A stretch of 64,000 bases of DNA from Brevibacillus porteri. Its GTDB lineage: Bacteria > Bacillota > Bacilli > Brevibacillales > Brevibacillaceae. The stretch is from contig NZ_PXZO01000001.1 of the NCBI RefSeq assembly GCF_003013475.1, positions 62,001 through 126,000 of the forward strand. Direction: 5' to 3'. Made by a program: the position numbers and the translations under genes. Every line of letters starts with the position of its first letter. The first letter of the stretch is position 1. Positions 51,607 through 60,302 of the stretch are shown in pieces. The notes under the pieces are model-generated. The model made no database searches and was not told the DNA's origin. It saw only the letters and a program-made list of their open reading frames with translations.

Positions 51607-51748
51607 TTGATAGCCTCTTTCTTATTATTTTTACTATTATCATACTCAGAATCAGCTACATAATAAATACACTTTGCACGATTTATTTGCCTAGGTAAAT
51701 CATTCCAAGGAGGATGGTCCATAGCCGAAGAACTGACGTTTTCAAAGA

Positions 51749-52228
51749 TTAATCCAGATCTCTAGCCCAACTAACTAACTCTTCATCTTCAAAATTATGT
51801 GGATCCTTGTAAATATTAGAGTAATAGTACTCTGCTTCTAGTACGTCTCGAATTTTATTGAACGTATGATTGGTTGCATCAAATCCATTACTGATTGGAG
51901 CAGTAAACGCGAGTGAACCATTATGAAATCCATCTAAAGAGCCTGAAAGTTCTTTTTTGACGATAGATTCAACTGCTTCTATCTTTTCTTTAATAGGCTG
52001 CTCTTTGTAAATTTGAATACAGAAATTCCCACCATGCTCGATTAAATCAAAATCTCCGTTGGGATGGAGTTTTATGGTATCTCCTTTCGCAAGGCCTAGA
52101 GCTAGCCCTGGAGATGCGCATAATTTGAATTTTTGATCGCTTAGGTATTCTGCAGGAAGCTCTTCTAAAACTGTTCCCTGTGAACTTGTGCCAGCAAAAA
52201 CCTTAATCAATGTTAATTTATCTTCCAT
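51749..52228 (-). CDS. DUF4265-like hypothetical protein
   Basis: This 159-residue soluble acidic protein has a first domain with EDKLTLIKVFAGTSSQGT, LPAEYLSDQKFKLCASPGLA and LGLAKGDTIKLHPNGDFDL, the arrangement of DUF4265 proteins (unknown function, often near toxin-immunity genes). The second half (YKEQPIKEKIEAVESIVKK onwards) is helical. ATG 52228 is preferred over 52270, with AGGTGTGGAG upstream. No toxin gene is next to it. Confidence 0.6.
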   Translation of the reverse strand: MEDKLTLIKVFAGTSSQGTVLEELPAEYLSDQKFKLCASPGLALGLAKGDTIKLHPNGDFDLIEHGGNFCIQIYKEQPIKEKIEAVESIVKKELSGSLDGFHNGSLAFTAPISNGFDATNHTFNKIRDVLEAEYYYSNIYKDPHNFEDEELVSWARDLD

Positions 52229-52444
52229 ACGATGCTCCACACCTATCTCTTTCTTTGTATGATATATCATCAGGATGCCCGTCTCCTATTACCATTTGTT
52301 TCTTTATTTTACCATATCAATTTCAATAAAAATAACTGCCCGCTCTTTGGATTCGGGAAAAGAGACCCGCTGATCATGGCCTGTGATAAAATATGGCTGT
52401 AAAAAGGACCCATACATCTTGGACAGGAAGCAGGTGAAAAGACA

Positions 52445-53149
52445 GTGACAGATTTGGATAAACTAGCCGAAGTATTTGCTAGTGGTTCCTCTGAGATAGT
52501 AGGTACCTACCGTTTATTCATCCAGCCGAACGGTGTATTGCGTGAATTCAGGACGGTATGGCACGGTTTTCTTTTTACTGATTCAGAGTTCGAGTACTAT
52601 TTGCTTACGTATCGATTGGACAACATACGTGATGGAGCTAGCGTCCACGAATGCGACGCACATTTCATGCTGGAACCGGGAGCTAATCCAAGAGTGACCG
52701 AATTGCTGATGCTGCTTCATCAGAGTGCCCACACCGTTGACGGAATCGGGAAGCTTCGTAGCAAGGAATTATTCCTGGGGATCATGCATCAAGTTCTGGT
52801 GGGGTGCAGGCTTCGAGAGAGTGAGAGTTCTCCTAGTAAAATGGTAATACAGCAAGCCATTGCTTACATAAACGGACATTATATGAATTCACTGACGCTC
52901 GATGAATTGGCAGAGTTGCATGGAATGAGTCCCAAGAGCTTCTCGTACTTCTTTCACAAATATACGGGAGTACGTCCAATCGATTATGTCATCCAGTACC
53001 GTATGGAGAGAGCGAGCGAATTACTTCTAACAGGCAATTATTCCATCCGTGATGTAGCCTTCAGTGTGGGGTACGATAATCCGCTATATTTCAGTAGAGT
53101 TTTTAAAAAGAAATTCGGGGTTTCTCCTTCTGCTTACACAAGTCAATGA
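52445..53149 (+). CDS. AraC family transcriptional regulator
   Basis: This 234-residue regulator has a short N-terminal sensing part (about 1-130) and a C-terminal pair of helix-turn-helices: LTLDELAELHGMSPKSFSYF and YSIRDVAFSVGYDNPLYFSR, ending VFKKKFGVSPSAY. The start is GTG with AGGAAGCAGGTG upstream. It precedes the Fur-boxed flavin monooxygenase gene in the same direction, so it may activate it. Confidence 0.88.
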   Translation: MTDLDKLAEVFASGSSEIVGTYRLFIQPNGVLREFRTVWHGFLFTDSEFEYYLLTYRLDNIRDGASVHECDAHFMLEPGANPRVTELLMLLHQSAHTVDGIGKLRSKELFLGIMHQVLVGCRLRESESSPSKMVIQQAIAYINGHYMNSLTLDELAELHGMSPKSFSYFFHKYTGVRPIDYVIQYRMERASELLLTGNYSIRDVAFSVGYDNPLYFSRVFKKKFGVSPSAYTSQ

Positions 53150-53237
53150 GAGCTCCTTTCGTCGCCAGTTTCAATAATGATGCATATCACATTAGGGATA
53201 TGTGTATTTGCATTTGTGCCAGACCTTGCTACACTAC

Positions 53238-53266
53238 TTGTTGATAATGAGAATCGTTATTGATAT
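53238..53266 (+). promoter_or_regulatory. Fur box within the monooxygenase promoter
   Basis: GATAATGAGAATCGTTATT (53243-53261) matches the 19-bp Fur consensus GATAATGATAATCATTATC at 16 positions. It fills the 17-base space between a -35 TTGTTG (53238-53243) and a -10 TGATAT (53261-53266), the ideal place for iron-dependent repression. Confidence 0.8.
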
Positions 53267-53288
53267 TGTGTAGGAAAGGTAGAGAAAA

Positions 53289-54596
53289 ATGACGGAAGAC
53301 AAACAATTGTGCATCGGATTGTCCTTAAACGCAACCTGGATGAAAGGAGAAGGCTGGCGGCGTCCAGACAGCGGTGTGGAAAAAATGGGCTCCATCGACT
53401 ATTACATGGATTTGGCTAAAATGGCTGAGAAAGCAAAGCTCGATTTTCTTTTCCGTGCGGATTATCTTTATGTTCACCCCACGATGTTAGGCGATTCCGC
53501 AAATTTCGGGAGTCCTGATCCTACGATGATATTCGCAGCGATTGCCAGGGAAACCGAGCGGATCGGACTGGTTACGACGATTTCTACGACGTTTAATCCG
53601 CCGTATGCTGTTGCCAGGCAGCTTCAATCTTTGCATTGGCTGAGCAATGGTCGCGCTGGCTGGAATATTGTCACATCTATTGAAGGCGCGGAAAATTTCG
53701 GTGATTCCCCTATGCCTTCTCCCCAAGAAAGATATGCGAAAGCAGCGGAATTTACGGAGGTCGTAAAAAAGCTGTGGGACAGTTTTCCGTCCGAAGCAAT
53801 TGTGATGGACCGTGAGACAGGCATGTTTTCTGATAGGGAGAAGGTTACCGCCATTGATCATTCGGGTGAGTTTTTCAGTGTCAAGGGGCCGCTTACGTTG
53901 CCTGCCCATCCATCTGGCTCCATTCCTTTCTTTCAAGCAGGAGCGTCGGATACGGGACGGAGCTTTGCTGCTAAAGTAGCGGATGCGATCTTTGCGGCGA
54001 TGCCAGACCTTGAATCAGGAGTGGAATTGCGAAACGACTTGAGAAGAAGAGCCGAGGAACAGGGGCGTAGTCCGGACGCGATCAAAGTTTTGCCTGGATT
54101 ATATTTTTTCTTGGCCGATACCCGTGAGGAAGCGCATGGATTACATAAAGAAGCACACGCGCATTTGAGTTTGGAACGCAGACATGCATCGCTTCAATCC
54201 GTACTGGGCCTTGATTTGCGCAGCTTTACTCTGGATCATCCCGTAACTGTCGATATGCTCCCTGATCCGAATCAGCCAGTGCGCAGCCGTACACACGCTG
54301 ATCTGTTGCGCCGGTATATCATCAATCATCAGCCTACAGTAGAAGAGGTGTTGGCAAGGCCAGAGGTTGTCGGGTCTGCTCACTGGGTTTCCATTGGGAC
54401 GGTTGAGGACGTGTTGAACGATATCATGGAGCGGTTTGAGGCTAGAGCTATGGACGGGTTTATTGCCCTTCCAGGCGGTTCAGAAAAATCGATGGAACTA
54501 TTTTTTGAAAAGCTGATGCCGCAATTGGTTGAAAGAGGCTTATTCAGAAGCGAATATGCGGGTGTCACCTTGCGCGAGCATTTCAGGATTGGATAA
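53289..54596 (+). CDS. FMN-dependent bacterial luciferase-like monooxygenase (NtaA/SnaA/DszA group)
   Basis: This 435-residue flavin monooxygenase matches the NtaA/SnaA/DszA group in length and order: LSLNATWMKGEGWRRP start, KLDFLFRADYLYVHP, ARETERIGLVTTISTTFNPP, LSNGRAGWNIVTS, and PFFQAGASDTGRSFAAKVAD. Relatives use FMNH2 from a separate reductase to oxidise nitrilotriacetate, EDTA, dibenzothiophene sulfone or alkyl-sulfur compounds. The Fur box in its promoter suggests expression on iron limitation, which is unusual and hints at a chelator or siderophore substrate (inference). GGAAAGG precedes the ATG. Confidence 0.87.
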   Translation: MTEDKQLCIGLSLNATWMKGEGWRRPDSGVEKMGSIDYYMDLAKMAEKAKLDFLFRADYLYVHPTMLGDSANFGSPDPTMIFAAIARETERIGLVTTISTTFNPPYAVARQLQSLHWLSNGRAGWNIVTSIEGAENFGDSPMPSPQERYAKAAEFTEVVKKLWDSFPSEAIVMDRETGMFSDREKVTAIDHSGEFFSVKGPLTLPAHPSGSIPFFQAGASDTGRSFAAKVADAIFAAMPDLESGVELRNDLRRRAEEQGRSPDAIKVLPGLYFFLADTREEAHGLHKEAHAHLSLERRHASLQSVLGLDLRSFTLDHPVTVDMLPDPNQPVRSRTHADLLRRYIINHQPTVEEVLARPEVVGSAHWVSIGTVEDVLNDIMERFEARAMDGFIALPGGSEKSMELFFEKLMPQLVERGLFRSEYAGVTLREHFRIG

Positions 54597-54648
54597 GCCG
54601 TTTGAAAAGGGGTTCAGGAGTAAAAGGTAGAAAAAGGGAGAAAAAATC

Positions 54649-54770
54649 GTGATTACTGGGGCGATGGAAGCGATGGAAGATGCAGGAATCCTCGGCGTTC
54701 ATCCAGTAGGGGCAAGTTTTTGGAAAGTGTGCAAAAGCACCTCGATAAGTAAGGCAACAGGAAAAACTCA
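54649..54770 (+). pseudogene. Relic of an iron-siderophore-binding lipoprotein gene
   Basis: Starting at GTG 54649 (AAAGGGAG upstream) the frame reads VITGAMEAMEDAGILGVHPVG, which resembles the stretch GALEAMEDAAxLGVxPVGA of FeuA/YclQ-like siderophore-binding proteins, then KSTSISKATGKTQAE, which resembles KSTENAKAIGEKTQPN a little further on in the same proteins. The part between is deleted and both ends of the gene are gone. A terminator-like hairpin lies in what is left. It follows the Fur-boxed gene directly. Confidence 0.6.
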
Positions 54771-54797
54771 AGCTGAAAGAGGGCTTGAGTTTTTGTT
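54762..54797. terminator. Terminator between monooxygenase locus and quinone reductase
   Basis: AAAAACTCAAGC pairs with GCTTGAGTTTTT and can work in both directions; the quinone reductase gene converges on it. Confidence 0.85.
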
Positions 54798-54821
54798 TTG
54801 TCACTCTGGTTCACGGTACGC

Positions 54822-55397
54822 TTAGGCTAGCCTCTCCCCAAGCTGTGTCACTTTCCCCAGCCACTTCTTGCGCTGTTCCTCCGCCGAGGCATTCACTCCA
54901 CTGATCTCCGTAACCTTCACAGGCTTGATCCCGCAAAACTTCAAAATGTTGCGTTTCATCACAAGATGTCCGGCTTGCCAGTAGATCAATCGATTGTACC
55001 AAGAGGGGAAATCCATCGTTACAATCAAATGTGCGGTTTTGCCCGTTAACAGCTTATCCCAGAGTGGCGAGCCCTCCCGATATTTATAGGCGAATCCTGA
55101 TAAAAGGACACGATCGAAAAATCCCTTCAAGATAGCGGGCATCGTGCCCCACCAAGTCGGATAAACAATGACCAGATGATCCGCCCAACGGATGAGGTCC
55201 TGCGCTTCTTTTAAGTCATCCTCCAGCTCCGTTCTTTTCCGATATCCGTACTTCAAATTTGGATCGAAAGAGATTTGGCTCAAATCAATGGTGCGAATTT
55301 GTGCTGTTTTGCCTTTAGCTCCTTTCATATAGGCGTGCGCCAACGCAGAGCAATAGCTCTCGGGATCTGGATGTCCGATGATAACGAGAATGTTCAT
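54822..55397 (-). CDS. NAD(P)H quinone oxidoreductase, flavodoxin-like fold
   Basis: This 191-residue enzyme of the KefF/MdaB/NQO type binds FAD or FMN and reduces quinones. It shows ILVIIGHPDPESYCSALAHAY, WADHLVIVYPTWWGTMPAILKGFFDRVL and the loop SGFAYKYREGSPLWDKLLTG. ATG 55397 is preferred over upstream starts because AGGGGG lies 8 bases before it. It is divergent from an AraC-type regulator gene. Confidence 0.88.
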   Translation of the reverse strand: MNILVIIGHPDPESYCSALAHAYMKGAKGKTAQIRTIDLSQISFDPNLKYGYRKRTELEDDLKEAQDLIRWADHLVIVYPTWWGTMPAILKGFFDRVLLSGFAYKYREGSPLWDKLLTGKTAHLIVTMDFPSWYNRLIYWQAGHLVMKRNILKFCGIKPVKVTEISGVNASAEEQRKKWLGKVTQLGERLA

Positions 55398-55539
55398 TTT
55401 CATAACCCCCTGTAGAGTTGATTCCATAACCGACGAATCGTGGTAAACTGAACTGTATTCAGCATATCGTGTGAAATGGAACAGATGAATGATCGAAAGC
55501 GCATAAATGTTGTGTATTCACGCAAAGGAGGTTCCGTAC

Positions 55540-56559
55540 TTGGAAAATGCGCATGGGTTTGCGATTTCGATGGTGTATCCGATTATGAAAACAATTACTC
55601 ACAAGAAGCTTGATTTTGAGCGTTTTTGTGATCATATTTCTTTCGACAGTAGCTTGCTAAAAGATGTAGAGGCACGCATTGATGAAGCAGAGCTCGAGCG
55701 TTTGATGAAGGAAGCGGCCATTTACACGCAGGATGATCATTTCGGACTGCATCAAGGGCAGCTAACTGATATTGCCGATCTGGGCATTCTTGGTTATGTC
55801 ATGATGCATTCGGAAAAAATCGTGGATGCATTGAAGGCATATCAGCGGTATCACGTGATCCTTTGCAGCGGGGACGAGCTGGATTGGGAAGAGCGGGGGA
55901 AGGATGTCTTCCTGCGGTTTCATAGACAAAGCGCAGGGAGCGTTTCTCGACATTGCATGGAGGATATGGTCAGCTCCTTGTACCACTTGATCGTCCGTAT
56001 GAGTCATCGGTCTATTCCGTTACAGGCGATACAATTCACACACGACGCTACGGCCGATATCGCACCTTATTTGAATTTGTTCGGAATGGAGCCTCACTTT
56101 GGTAGAGCAGAAAATGGGCTCTTGGTAGGCAAAGAAGTTTTGCAATACCCGATTCTGTATTCAGATGTTCGGCTGCGTAAAGCTTTTGAACCAATCGCGG
56201 AAGAAATTAGAGAGAAGCTGATCAGAGGGCGGGAATTTTCGGACCGCGTGTTTCAATGGATGATGGGATGTATGCCTGCGGCTTTTCCGACCTTACAGCA
56301 GACTGCCGCTGCTTTTCATATGAGTACGAGATCCCTGCAAGCGAAACTAAAGGCAGAGGACACTTCCTATCATGAATTGTCCACGAATGTCCGCAAAGAA
56401 ATGGCGATGGGGTATTTACATCAAGCGGAGCATTCCATTGGGGAGATTGCGTACCTGCTGCATTTTTCAGATCCAAGCGCCTTTCAAAATGCTTTCAAGA
56501 AATGGACGGGGCAGACACCGGGGCAATATCGGGTCAGTCGCCAAGCACTTGCCATGTAA
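55540..56559 (+). CDS. AraC family regulator with arabinose-binding-like N-terminal domain
   Basis: This 339-residue regulator has a PF12625-type N-terminal domain (about 10-190), then the AraC helix-turn-helix pair: LQQTAAAFHMSTRSLQAKLK and HSIGEIAYLLHFSDPSAFQN, ending FKKWTGQTPGQYR. The TTG at 55540 has AAAGGAGGT 7 bases upstream, a far better site than the ATG at 55507. It is divergent from the quinone reductase gene and probably controls it. Confidence 0.88.
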   Translation: MENAHGFAISMVYPIMKTITHKKLDFERFCDHISFDSSLLKDVEARIDEAELERLMKEAAIYTQDDHFGLHQGQLTDIADLGILGYVMMHSEKIVDALKAYQRYHVILCSGDELDWEERGKDVFLRFHRQSAGSVSRHCMEDMVSSLYHLIVRMSHRSIPLQAIQFTHDATADIAPYLNLFGMEPHFGRAENGLLVGKEVLQYPILYSDVRLRKAFEPIAEEIREKLIRGREFSDRVFQWMMGCMPAAFPTLQQTAAAFHMSTRSLQAKLKAEDTSYHELSTNVRKEMAMGYLHQAEHSIGEIAYLLHFSDPSAFQNAFKKWTGQTPGQYRVSRQALAM

Positions 56560-56570
56560 GGTCAAGACAG

Positions 56571-56597
56571 AACACGCTGAGTAAGCGTGTTTTTTTG
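56571..56597 (+). terminator. Terminator of the AraC gene
   Basis: AACACGCT-GAGTA-AGCGTGTT is followed by a T-run. Confidence 0.85.
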
Positions 56598-56689
56598 TGT
56601 TGTCGAACCTATTCGTTTGACAAACTGGAAAATCATTGTGTACACTTTTTTTATTCCGACCGTACAGTATAAATAAACGAGGTAAGATC

Positions 56690-57346
56690 ATGCCCAAATT
56701 AGGAATGGAACCAAAGCGCCGAGCAGATGTCATCAATGCGACCCTAACGTGTATTAGCAATCACGGGATTGATGGCATGACGCTAGATAAGGTGGCGGAG
56801 TATGCAGACTGCTCAAAAGGTGTCGTCACGTATTATTTTAAGAATAAGGATAATTTGACGAGTGAAGCCTTTCAGGCATTCTTGGCCTATTATGGCTTGA
56901 AAATCGAATCTGACATTGAGAACACCATGACAGCCGAGGAAATGATGGACGTTACGCTTGCGCATATCTTGCCGCCCTACGTGAACGATAAGGAAAAAGG
57001 GATCAATGTTTCGCAGCTGGATGGCATCGCTGACATGTACATCCCGCATGAAGATCAAGCAAGACTCTTTGTACAATTCTTCTCCAAAGCCGCATTGGAC
57101 CCCAATCTCCAAGAAGTGGTTGCGAAGAGTTATACGAGAGATTTGCAGGGCATCACCAAGATTTTTGATTACGGGAATCAAACCGGGCTTATGTCCGTAG
57201 AGGATTCGCAAAGCGCTGCCTACGGACTCATGGCGATGGTTGTGGGTTTGAGCTTCTTTCGAGTGGCGAGAGTTCAGCCAGCAAACGGCGAAGACAACCG
57301 ATATATTTGTGAGGATTATGTGAGGCAGATTACCCGTAGAAGATGA
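56690..57346 (+). CDS. TetR family regulator (BetI-like)
   Basis: This 218-residue repressor has a helix-turn-helix in the first 60 residues: TCISNHGIDGMTLDKVAEYA, then DCSKGVVTYYFKNKDNLTSE. The ligand-binding C-terminal half resembles BetI/YcdC-type TetR proteins. ATG 56690 follows GAGGTAAG. It is followed by the DUF4180 gene 11 bases downstream and then an SUMF1-like gene, probably one operon. Confidence 0.88.
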   Translation: MPKLGMEPKRRADVINATLTCISNHGIDGMTLDKVAEYADCSKGVVTYYFKNKDNLTSEAFQAFLAYYGLKIESDIENTMTAEEMMDVTLAHILPPYVNDKEKGINVSQLDGIADMYIPHEDQARLFVQFFSKAALDPNLQEVVAKSYTRDLQGITKIFDYGNQTGLMSVEDSQSAAYGLMAMVVGLSFFRVARVQPANGEDNRYICEDYVRQITRRR

Positions 57347-57357
57347 GGAGGATACAC

Positions 57358-57723
57358 ATGAATATTACAAAGGTAGAAGCAGCCGTGGGAAACATTGCGA
57401 TCGTGAGCGGAAGCGAGGTATTGATTATTGATGTGCAGTCAGCCCTGGATCTGATTGCAACCGTACACTATGAGGCAGACAGTAATCGTATCATTATAAA
57501 CAAATCATTGATTATCGAAAGCTTTTTCGATTTGAAAACACGCCTTGCTGGCGAGATCCTGCAAAAGTTCATCAATTATCGCGTGAAAGTAGCGATTGTA
57601 GGAGATTTTTCGGTGTACAAAAGTAAAAGTTTAAAAGACTTCATCTATGAATCCAACAACGGAAACGATATCTTTTTCTTACCGACCGAAGAGCAGGCGA
57701 TCGAGAAGTTAAGCCAGAGGTGA
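57358..57723 (+). CDS. DUF4180 family protein
   Basis: This 121-residue soluble protein has the DUF4180 layout: SGSEVLIIDVQSALDLIATV, a central IIINKSLIIESFFDLKTRLAG and KFINYRVKVAIVGDFS, ending FFLPTEEQAIEKL. The function is unknown. GAGGAGG lies upstream of ATG 57358; a second ATG at 57343 overlaps the tetR end and lacks a site. It lies between tetR and the SUMF1-like gene. Confidence 0.85.
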   Translation: MNITKVEAAVGNIAIVSGSEVLIIDVQSALDLIATVHYEADSNRIIINKSLIIESFFDLKTRLAGEILQKFINYRVKVAIVGDFSVYKSKSLKDFIYESNNGNDIFFLPTEEQAIEKLSQR

Positions 57724-57730
57724 AATAGAA

Positions 57731-58393
57731 ATGGATCAGGCGTACCCCATGGTGAACATCCCAGCAGGGCAAAGCGAATTACGGGACGATCGAATCAAGG
57801 CGACATGGACAACCGAGGTGAACGCTTTTTTACTCGCACCGGTTCCTGTTACGAATGCGTTATACTTCTCGGTTGTACAAAAAGCAACTGGACCGAATGA
57901 CCACCCCGAGGCTCCCGTTGTAAATGTCTCGTGGAACGATGCGATTTCGTTTTGCAATCTGCTATCTCGGCAAGCGGGTCTCACGGAATGCTACTCGATG
58001 AGTGAAGATGGTGAGCGTGTTGTATGGAACGTCGAAGCGGATGGCTATCGTCTGCCGACAGAGGCGGAATGGCAGTACGCATGCAAAGCAGGGACGGGTG
58101 GTTATCGGTACGGCGAGCTGGATGAGATCGCATGGTACCAAGAGAACGCTGAGGGTACAGCACATGTGGTAGGACAAAAGCTACCGAATTCGTGGGGACT
58201 CTATGACATGCTGGGAAATGTTTGGGAGTGGTGCTGGGACCTTTACGATGTGAATGTTTACGGCTCCTACCGAATTTTTCGCGGTGGCAGCTGGGCAGAA
58301 GAGGCCAGAGGCTGTGGAGCGACGTGCCGCCGTCGCAGTCACCCCACGTTTCGGATTGATGATCTCGGCTTTCGTCTTGCCAGGTCCCTGTAA
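57731..58393 (+). CDS. Formylglycine-generating-enzyme-like (SUMF1 domain) protein
   Basis: This 220-residue protein is a compact SUMF1/FGE-sulfatase domain: PVTNALYFSVVQKATGP, PVVNVSWNDAISFCNLLS, YRLPTEAEWQYACKAG, GLYDMLGNVWEWCWD and IFRGGSWAEEARGCGATCRR, ending DLGFRLAR. In true formylglycine-generating enzymes two cysteines form the copper site a few residues after RGGS; here the cysteines stand later (GCGATC), so the enzymatic role is doubtful. It lies 7 bases after the DUF4180 gene, with no sulfatase gene nearby. Confidence 0.83.
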   Translation: MDQAYPMVNIPAGQSELRDDRIKATWTTEVNAFLLAPVPVTNALYFSVVQKATGPNDHPEAPVVNVSWNDAISFCNLLSRQAGLTECYSMSEDGERVVWNVEADGYRLPTEAEWQYACKAGTGGYRYGELDEIAWYQENAEGTAHVVGQKLPNSWGLYDMLGNVWEWCWDLYDVNVYGSYRIFRGGSWAEEARGCGATCRRRSHPTFRIDDLGFRLARSL

Positions 58394-58439
58394 GGTAGGG
58401 GGTTGCAAAATCCAAAAGAATCAGTTACATTGATTTTAG

Positions 58440-58452
58440 TTAGATAATCTAA
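58440..58452. promoter_or_regulatory. Operator of the second MarR gene
   Basis: TTAGATAATCTAA is a perfect palindrome lying inside the spacer between TTGATT and TTATAT, 17 bases apart, upstream of the MarR gene at 58471. The same palindrome recurs at 59047. Confidence 0.75.
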
Positions 58453-58470
58453 TTATATACAAGGTGGATT

Positions 58471-59022
58471 ATGAGCAGAAAAAACAAGAGAGAGCATACA
58501 TCCGATCAATTGCCAAAACTAGGTATTCAGCCGTATTTGGATCTGATGGAAAAAACAGCTCTGCAAAATACGGATCGCAAATTGGCTCATTTGGGGTTAT
58601 TGATGCTATGGCTGGGGGATAACGCCATAGACGCCATTGACTTGAATTTGGAAACATTCGGCATAACGGAGAGTAAATGGGACGTATTGCTTCTGCTTAC
58701 GTTACATGAAGACAGAGAGCTTATCACCCCCTCTTCGCTTGCAGACAGGCTGGGCATTCGGCGTGCTTCTGTTACAGCTTTGCTGGACTGGCTGGAAAAA
58801 AGGCACTGGATAATCAGGGAGCAAAGCACGCTGGATGGTCGCAAGATTCATGTCAAACTAACACAGGAAGGCAGAGAATTAGTAGCCAGAGCACTGCCAG
58901 TTTTCTGGTCTGCCTGCTCCTCCATTATGAGCGACTTAGAAGAGGAAGAACGGATGCTGCTGGAAAAAATCTTGATGAAGTTGAATCGCAGCATGGAAGA
59001 AAAACTGGGGGTGGGAAGATAG
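58471..59022 (+). CDS. MarR family regulator
   Basis: This 183-residue regulator has ITPSSLADRLGIRRASVTALLDWLE as DNA-recognition region, the wing STLDGRKIHVKLTQEG and helical dimerisation ends. The N-terminus is longer than usual by about 35 residues. Identical palindromes before it and before the MFS gene behind it show what it probably binds: its own promoter and that of the pump. ACAAGGTGG lies upstream of the ATG. Confidence 0.88.
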   Translation: MSRKNKREHTSDQLPKLGIQPYLDLMEKTALQNTDRKLAHLGLLMLWLGDNAIDAIDLNLETFGITESKWDVLLLLTLHEDRELITPSSLADRLGIRRASVTALLDWLEKRHWIIREQSTLDGRKIHVKLTQEGRELVARALPVFWSACSSIMSDLEEEERMLLEKILMKLNRSMEEKLGVGR

Positions 59023-59046
59023 GATCATATTTTTTTGTGAATATAA

Positions 59047-59066
59047 TTAGATAATCTAACTATAAT
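59047..59066 (+). promoter_or_regulatory. Operator and -10 box of the MFS gene
   Basis: TTAGATAATCTAA (59047-59059), the same 13-bp palindrome as at 58440, ends one base before a consensus -10 TATAAT (59061-59066). A repressor here would cover the promoter. Confidence 0.75.
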
Positions 59067-59096
59067 GGGTGTAAATAATTGAAAAAGAGGTGTGCG

Positions 59097-60302
59097 ATGT
59101 CACAGCGAAACTACTCACTCATGACGGCAATCCTATGCTGGTCTGGAATCGTCGTCATGTCGAGCTTATACGTCACGATTCCCCTTATGACCATCTTTGC
59201 CGATCTTTTCCGTATTACATTGACACAGGCTGCAGCAGCAGGCAGCGCATTTTCGGTTGGGTTTGCCATAGGGTGCCTGATTTATGGACCGTTGTCCGAA
59301 AAGTATGGTCGCAAGAAGGTTATCGTGTTCGGGCTGATTGCCCTGACGCTCTTCTCTTTGTTGCTTGGAAGTGCAAATCATTTCGCATGGATCATTGTAC
59401 TCAGGAGCTTGCAAGGTGCTGCCGCTGCCACGTTCTCGCCTGTTGCACTCGCCTATGCTGTAGAAATGTTCCCAGCGGAAAAACGGGTAACGGCAATCGG
59501 ATTTATCAGCACAGGATTTTTGGCGGCAGGGATCATTGGTCAAGTGATCAGTAGCTTCATGAGTCAGCAATACAGTTGGCACGCCGTATTCTATATGCTT
59601 GCTGCTCTCTATTTCGTGACGCTGCTCGTGGTGATGAGGTGGCTGCCAAAAGAAGAGAGTCCACTTACTACTGTTAATATCTGGGATCCGATTAAGCGAA
59701 TTCCCTCGATGTTCAAACGAAAAAATATCGTCTTGAGCTACATAATCGCTCTTGTATTGCTAATGTCATTCGTTAATATGTATACGGTTTTGGGCAGTTA
59801 TTTGGCGGGACCTGATTTTGGGCTTAGCAACAAGGAGATTCTGCTTGTTCGAACGATTGGTGTAGTGGGCATGCTCATTTCTCCGCTAGCGGGCGGGCTG
59901 GCAAAACGGTTTGGCTTACGTACCGTGCTACGCTTCGGATTAGGTCTGGCAGTGGTCAGTATGGCTTCTCTCGGTATGATATCTAACTTGTCTCTTTTGA
60001 TCGGTACGAGTGTGCTTTTCGTTGCCGGGATTGCGTTATCCGTTCCTTCCCTGATCACGCTTATTGGACAGCTAGGGGGTAAATCGCGGGGAATTGCGGT
60101 TTCAGTTTATACGTTTATCCTGTTTTCGGGAACAAGTCTTGGGCCGATCTTGTCCATCCGTATTATGAATGTTGGCAGCTATGGACTTACTTTTGTACTG
60201 CTTGCAATCGTACTTGGTATTGGTCTGTTGGCTGCATGCCTGATTCATAGTGATTCCGCGGTTGAAAGCATTAGCACAAAACCTCCTTCGCCACTAGCTT
60301 AG
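59097..60302 (+). CDS. MFS transporter (AraJ/YdhP-like)
   Basis: This 401-residue transporter has twelve helices. It shows SSLYVTIPLMTIFADLF, motif A GPLSEKYGRKKVIVFG and LRSLQGAAAATFSPVALAYA, characteristic of the drug/sugar-efflux AraJ-like branch. ATG 59097 follows AGAGGTG; a TTG at 59079 precedes this ribosome site. It is the regulated partner of the MarR gene upstream, given the shared operator. The substrate is unknown. Confidence 0.87.
   Translation: MSQRNYSLMTAILCWSGIVVMSSLYVTIPLMTIFADLFRITLTQAAAAGSAFSVGFAIGCLIYGPLSEKYGRKKVIVFGLIALTLFSLLLGSANHFAWIIVLRSLQGAAAATFSPVALAYAVEMFPAEKRVTAIGFISTGFLAAGIIGQVISSFMSQQYSWHAVFYMLAALYFVTLLVVMRWLPKEESPLTTVNIWDPIKRIPSMFKRKNIVLSYIIALVLLMSFVNMYTVLGSYLAGPDFGLSNKEILLVRTIGVVGMLISPLAGGLAKRFGLRTVLRFGLGLAVVSMASLGMISNLSLLIGTSVLFVAGIALSVPSLITLIGQLGGKSRGIAVSVYTFILFSGTSLGPILSIRIMNVGSYGLTFVLLAIVLGIGLLAACLIHSDSAVESISTKPPSPLA

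Noticed and set aside
51607-51748. Riboswitch before the ECF S-component gene
   Set aside because: The leader has no THI box, RFN element or preQ1 core that I could recognise, so no call is made.
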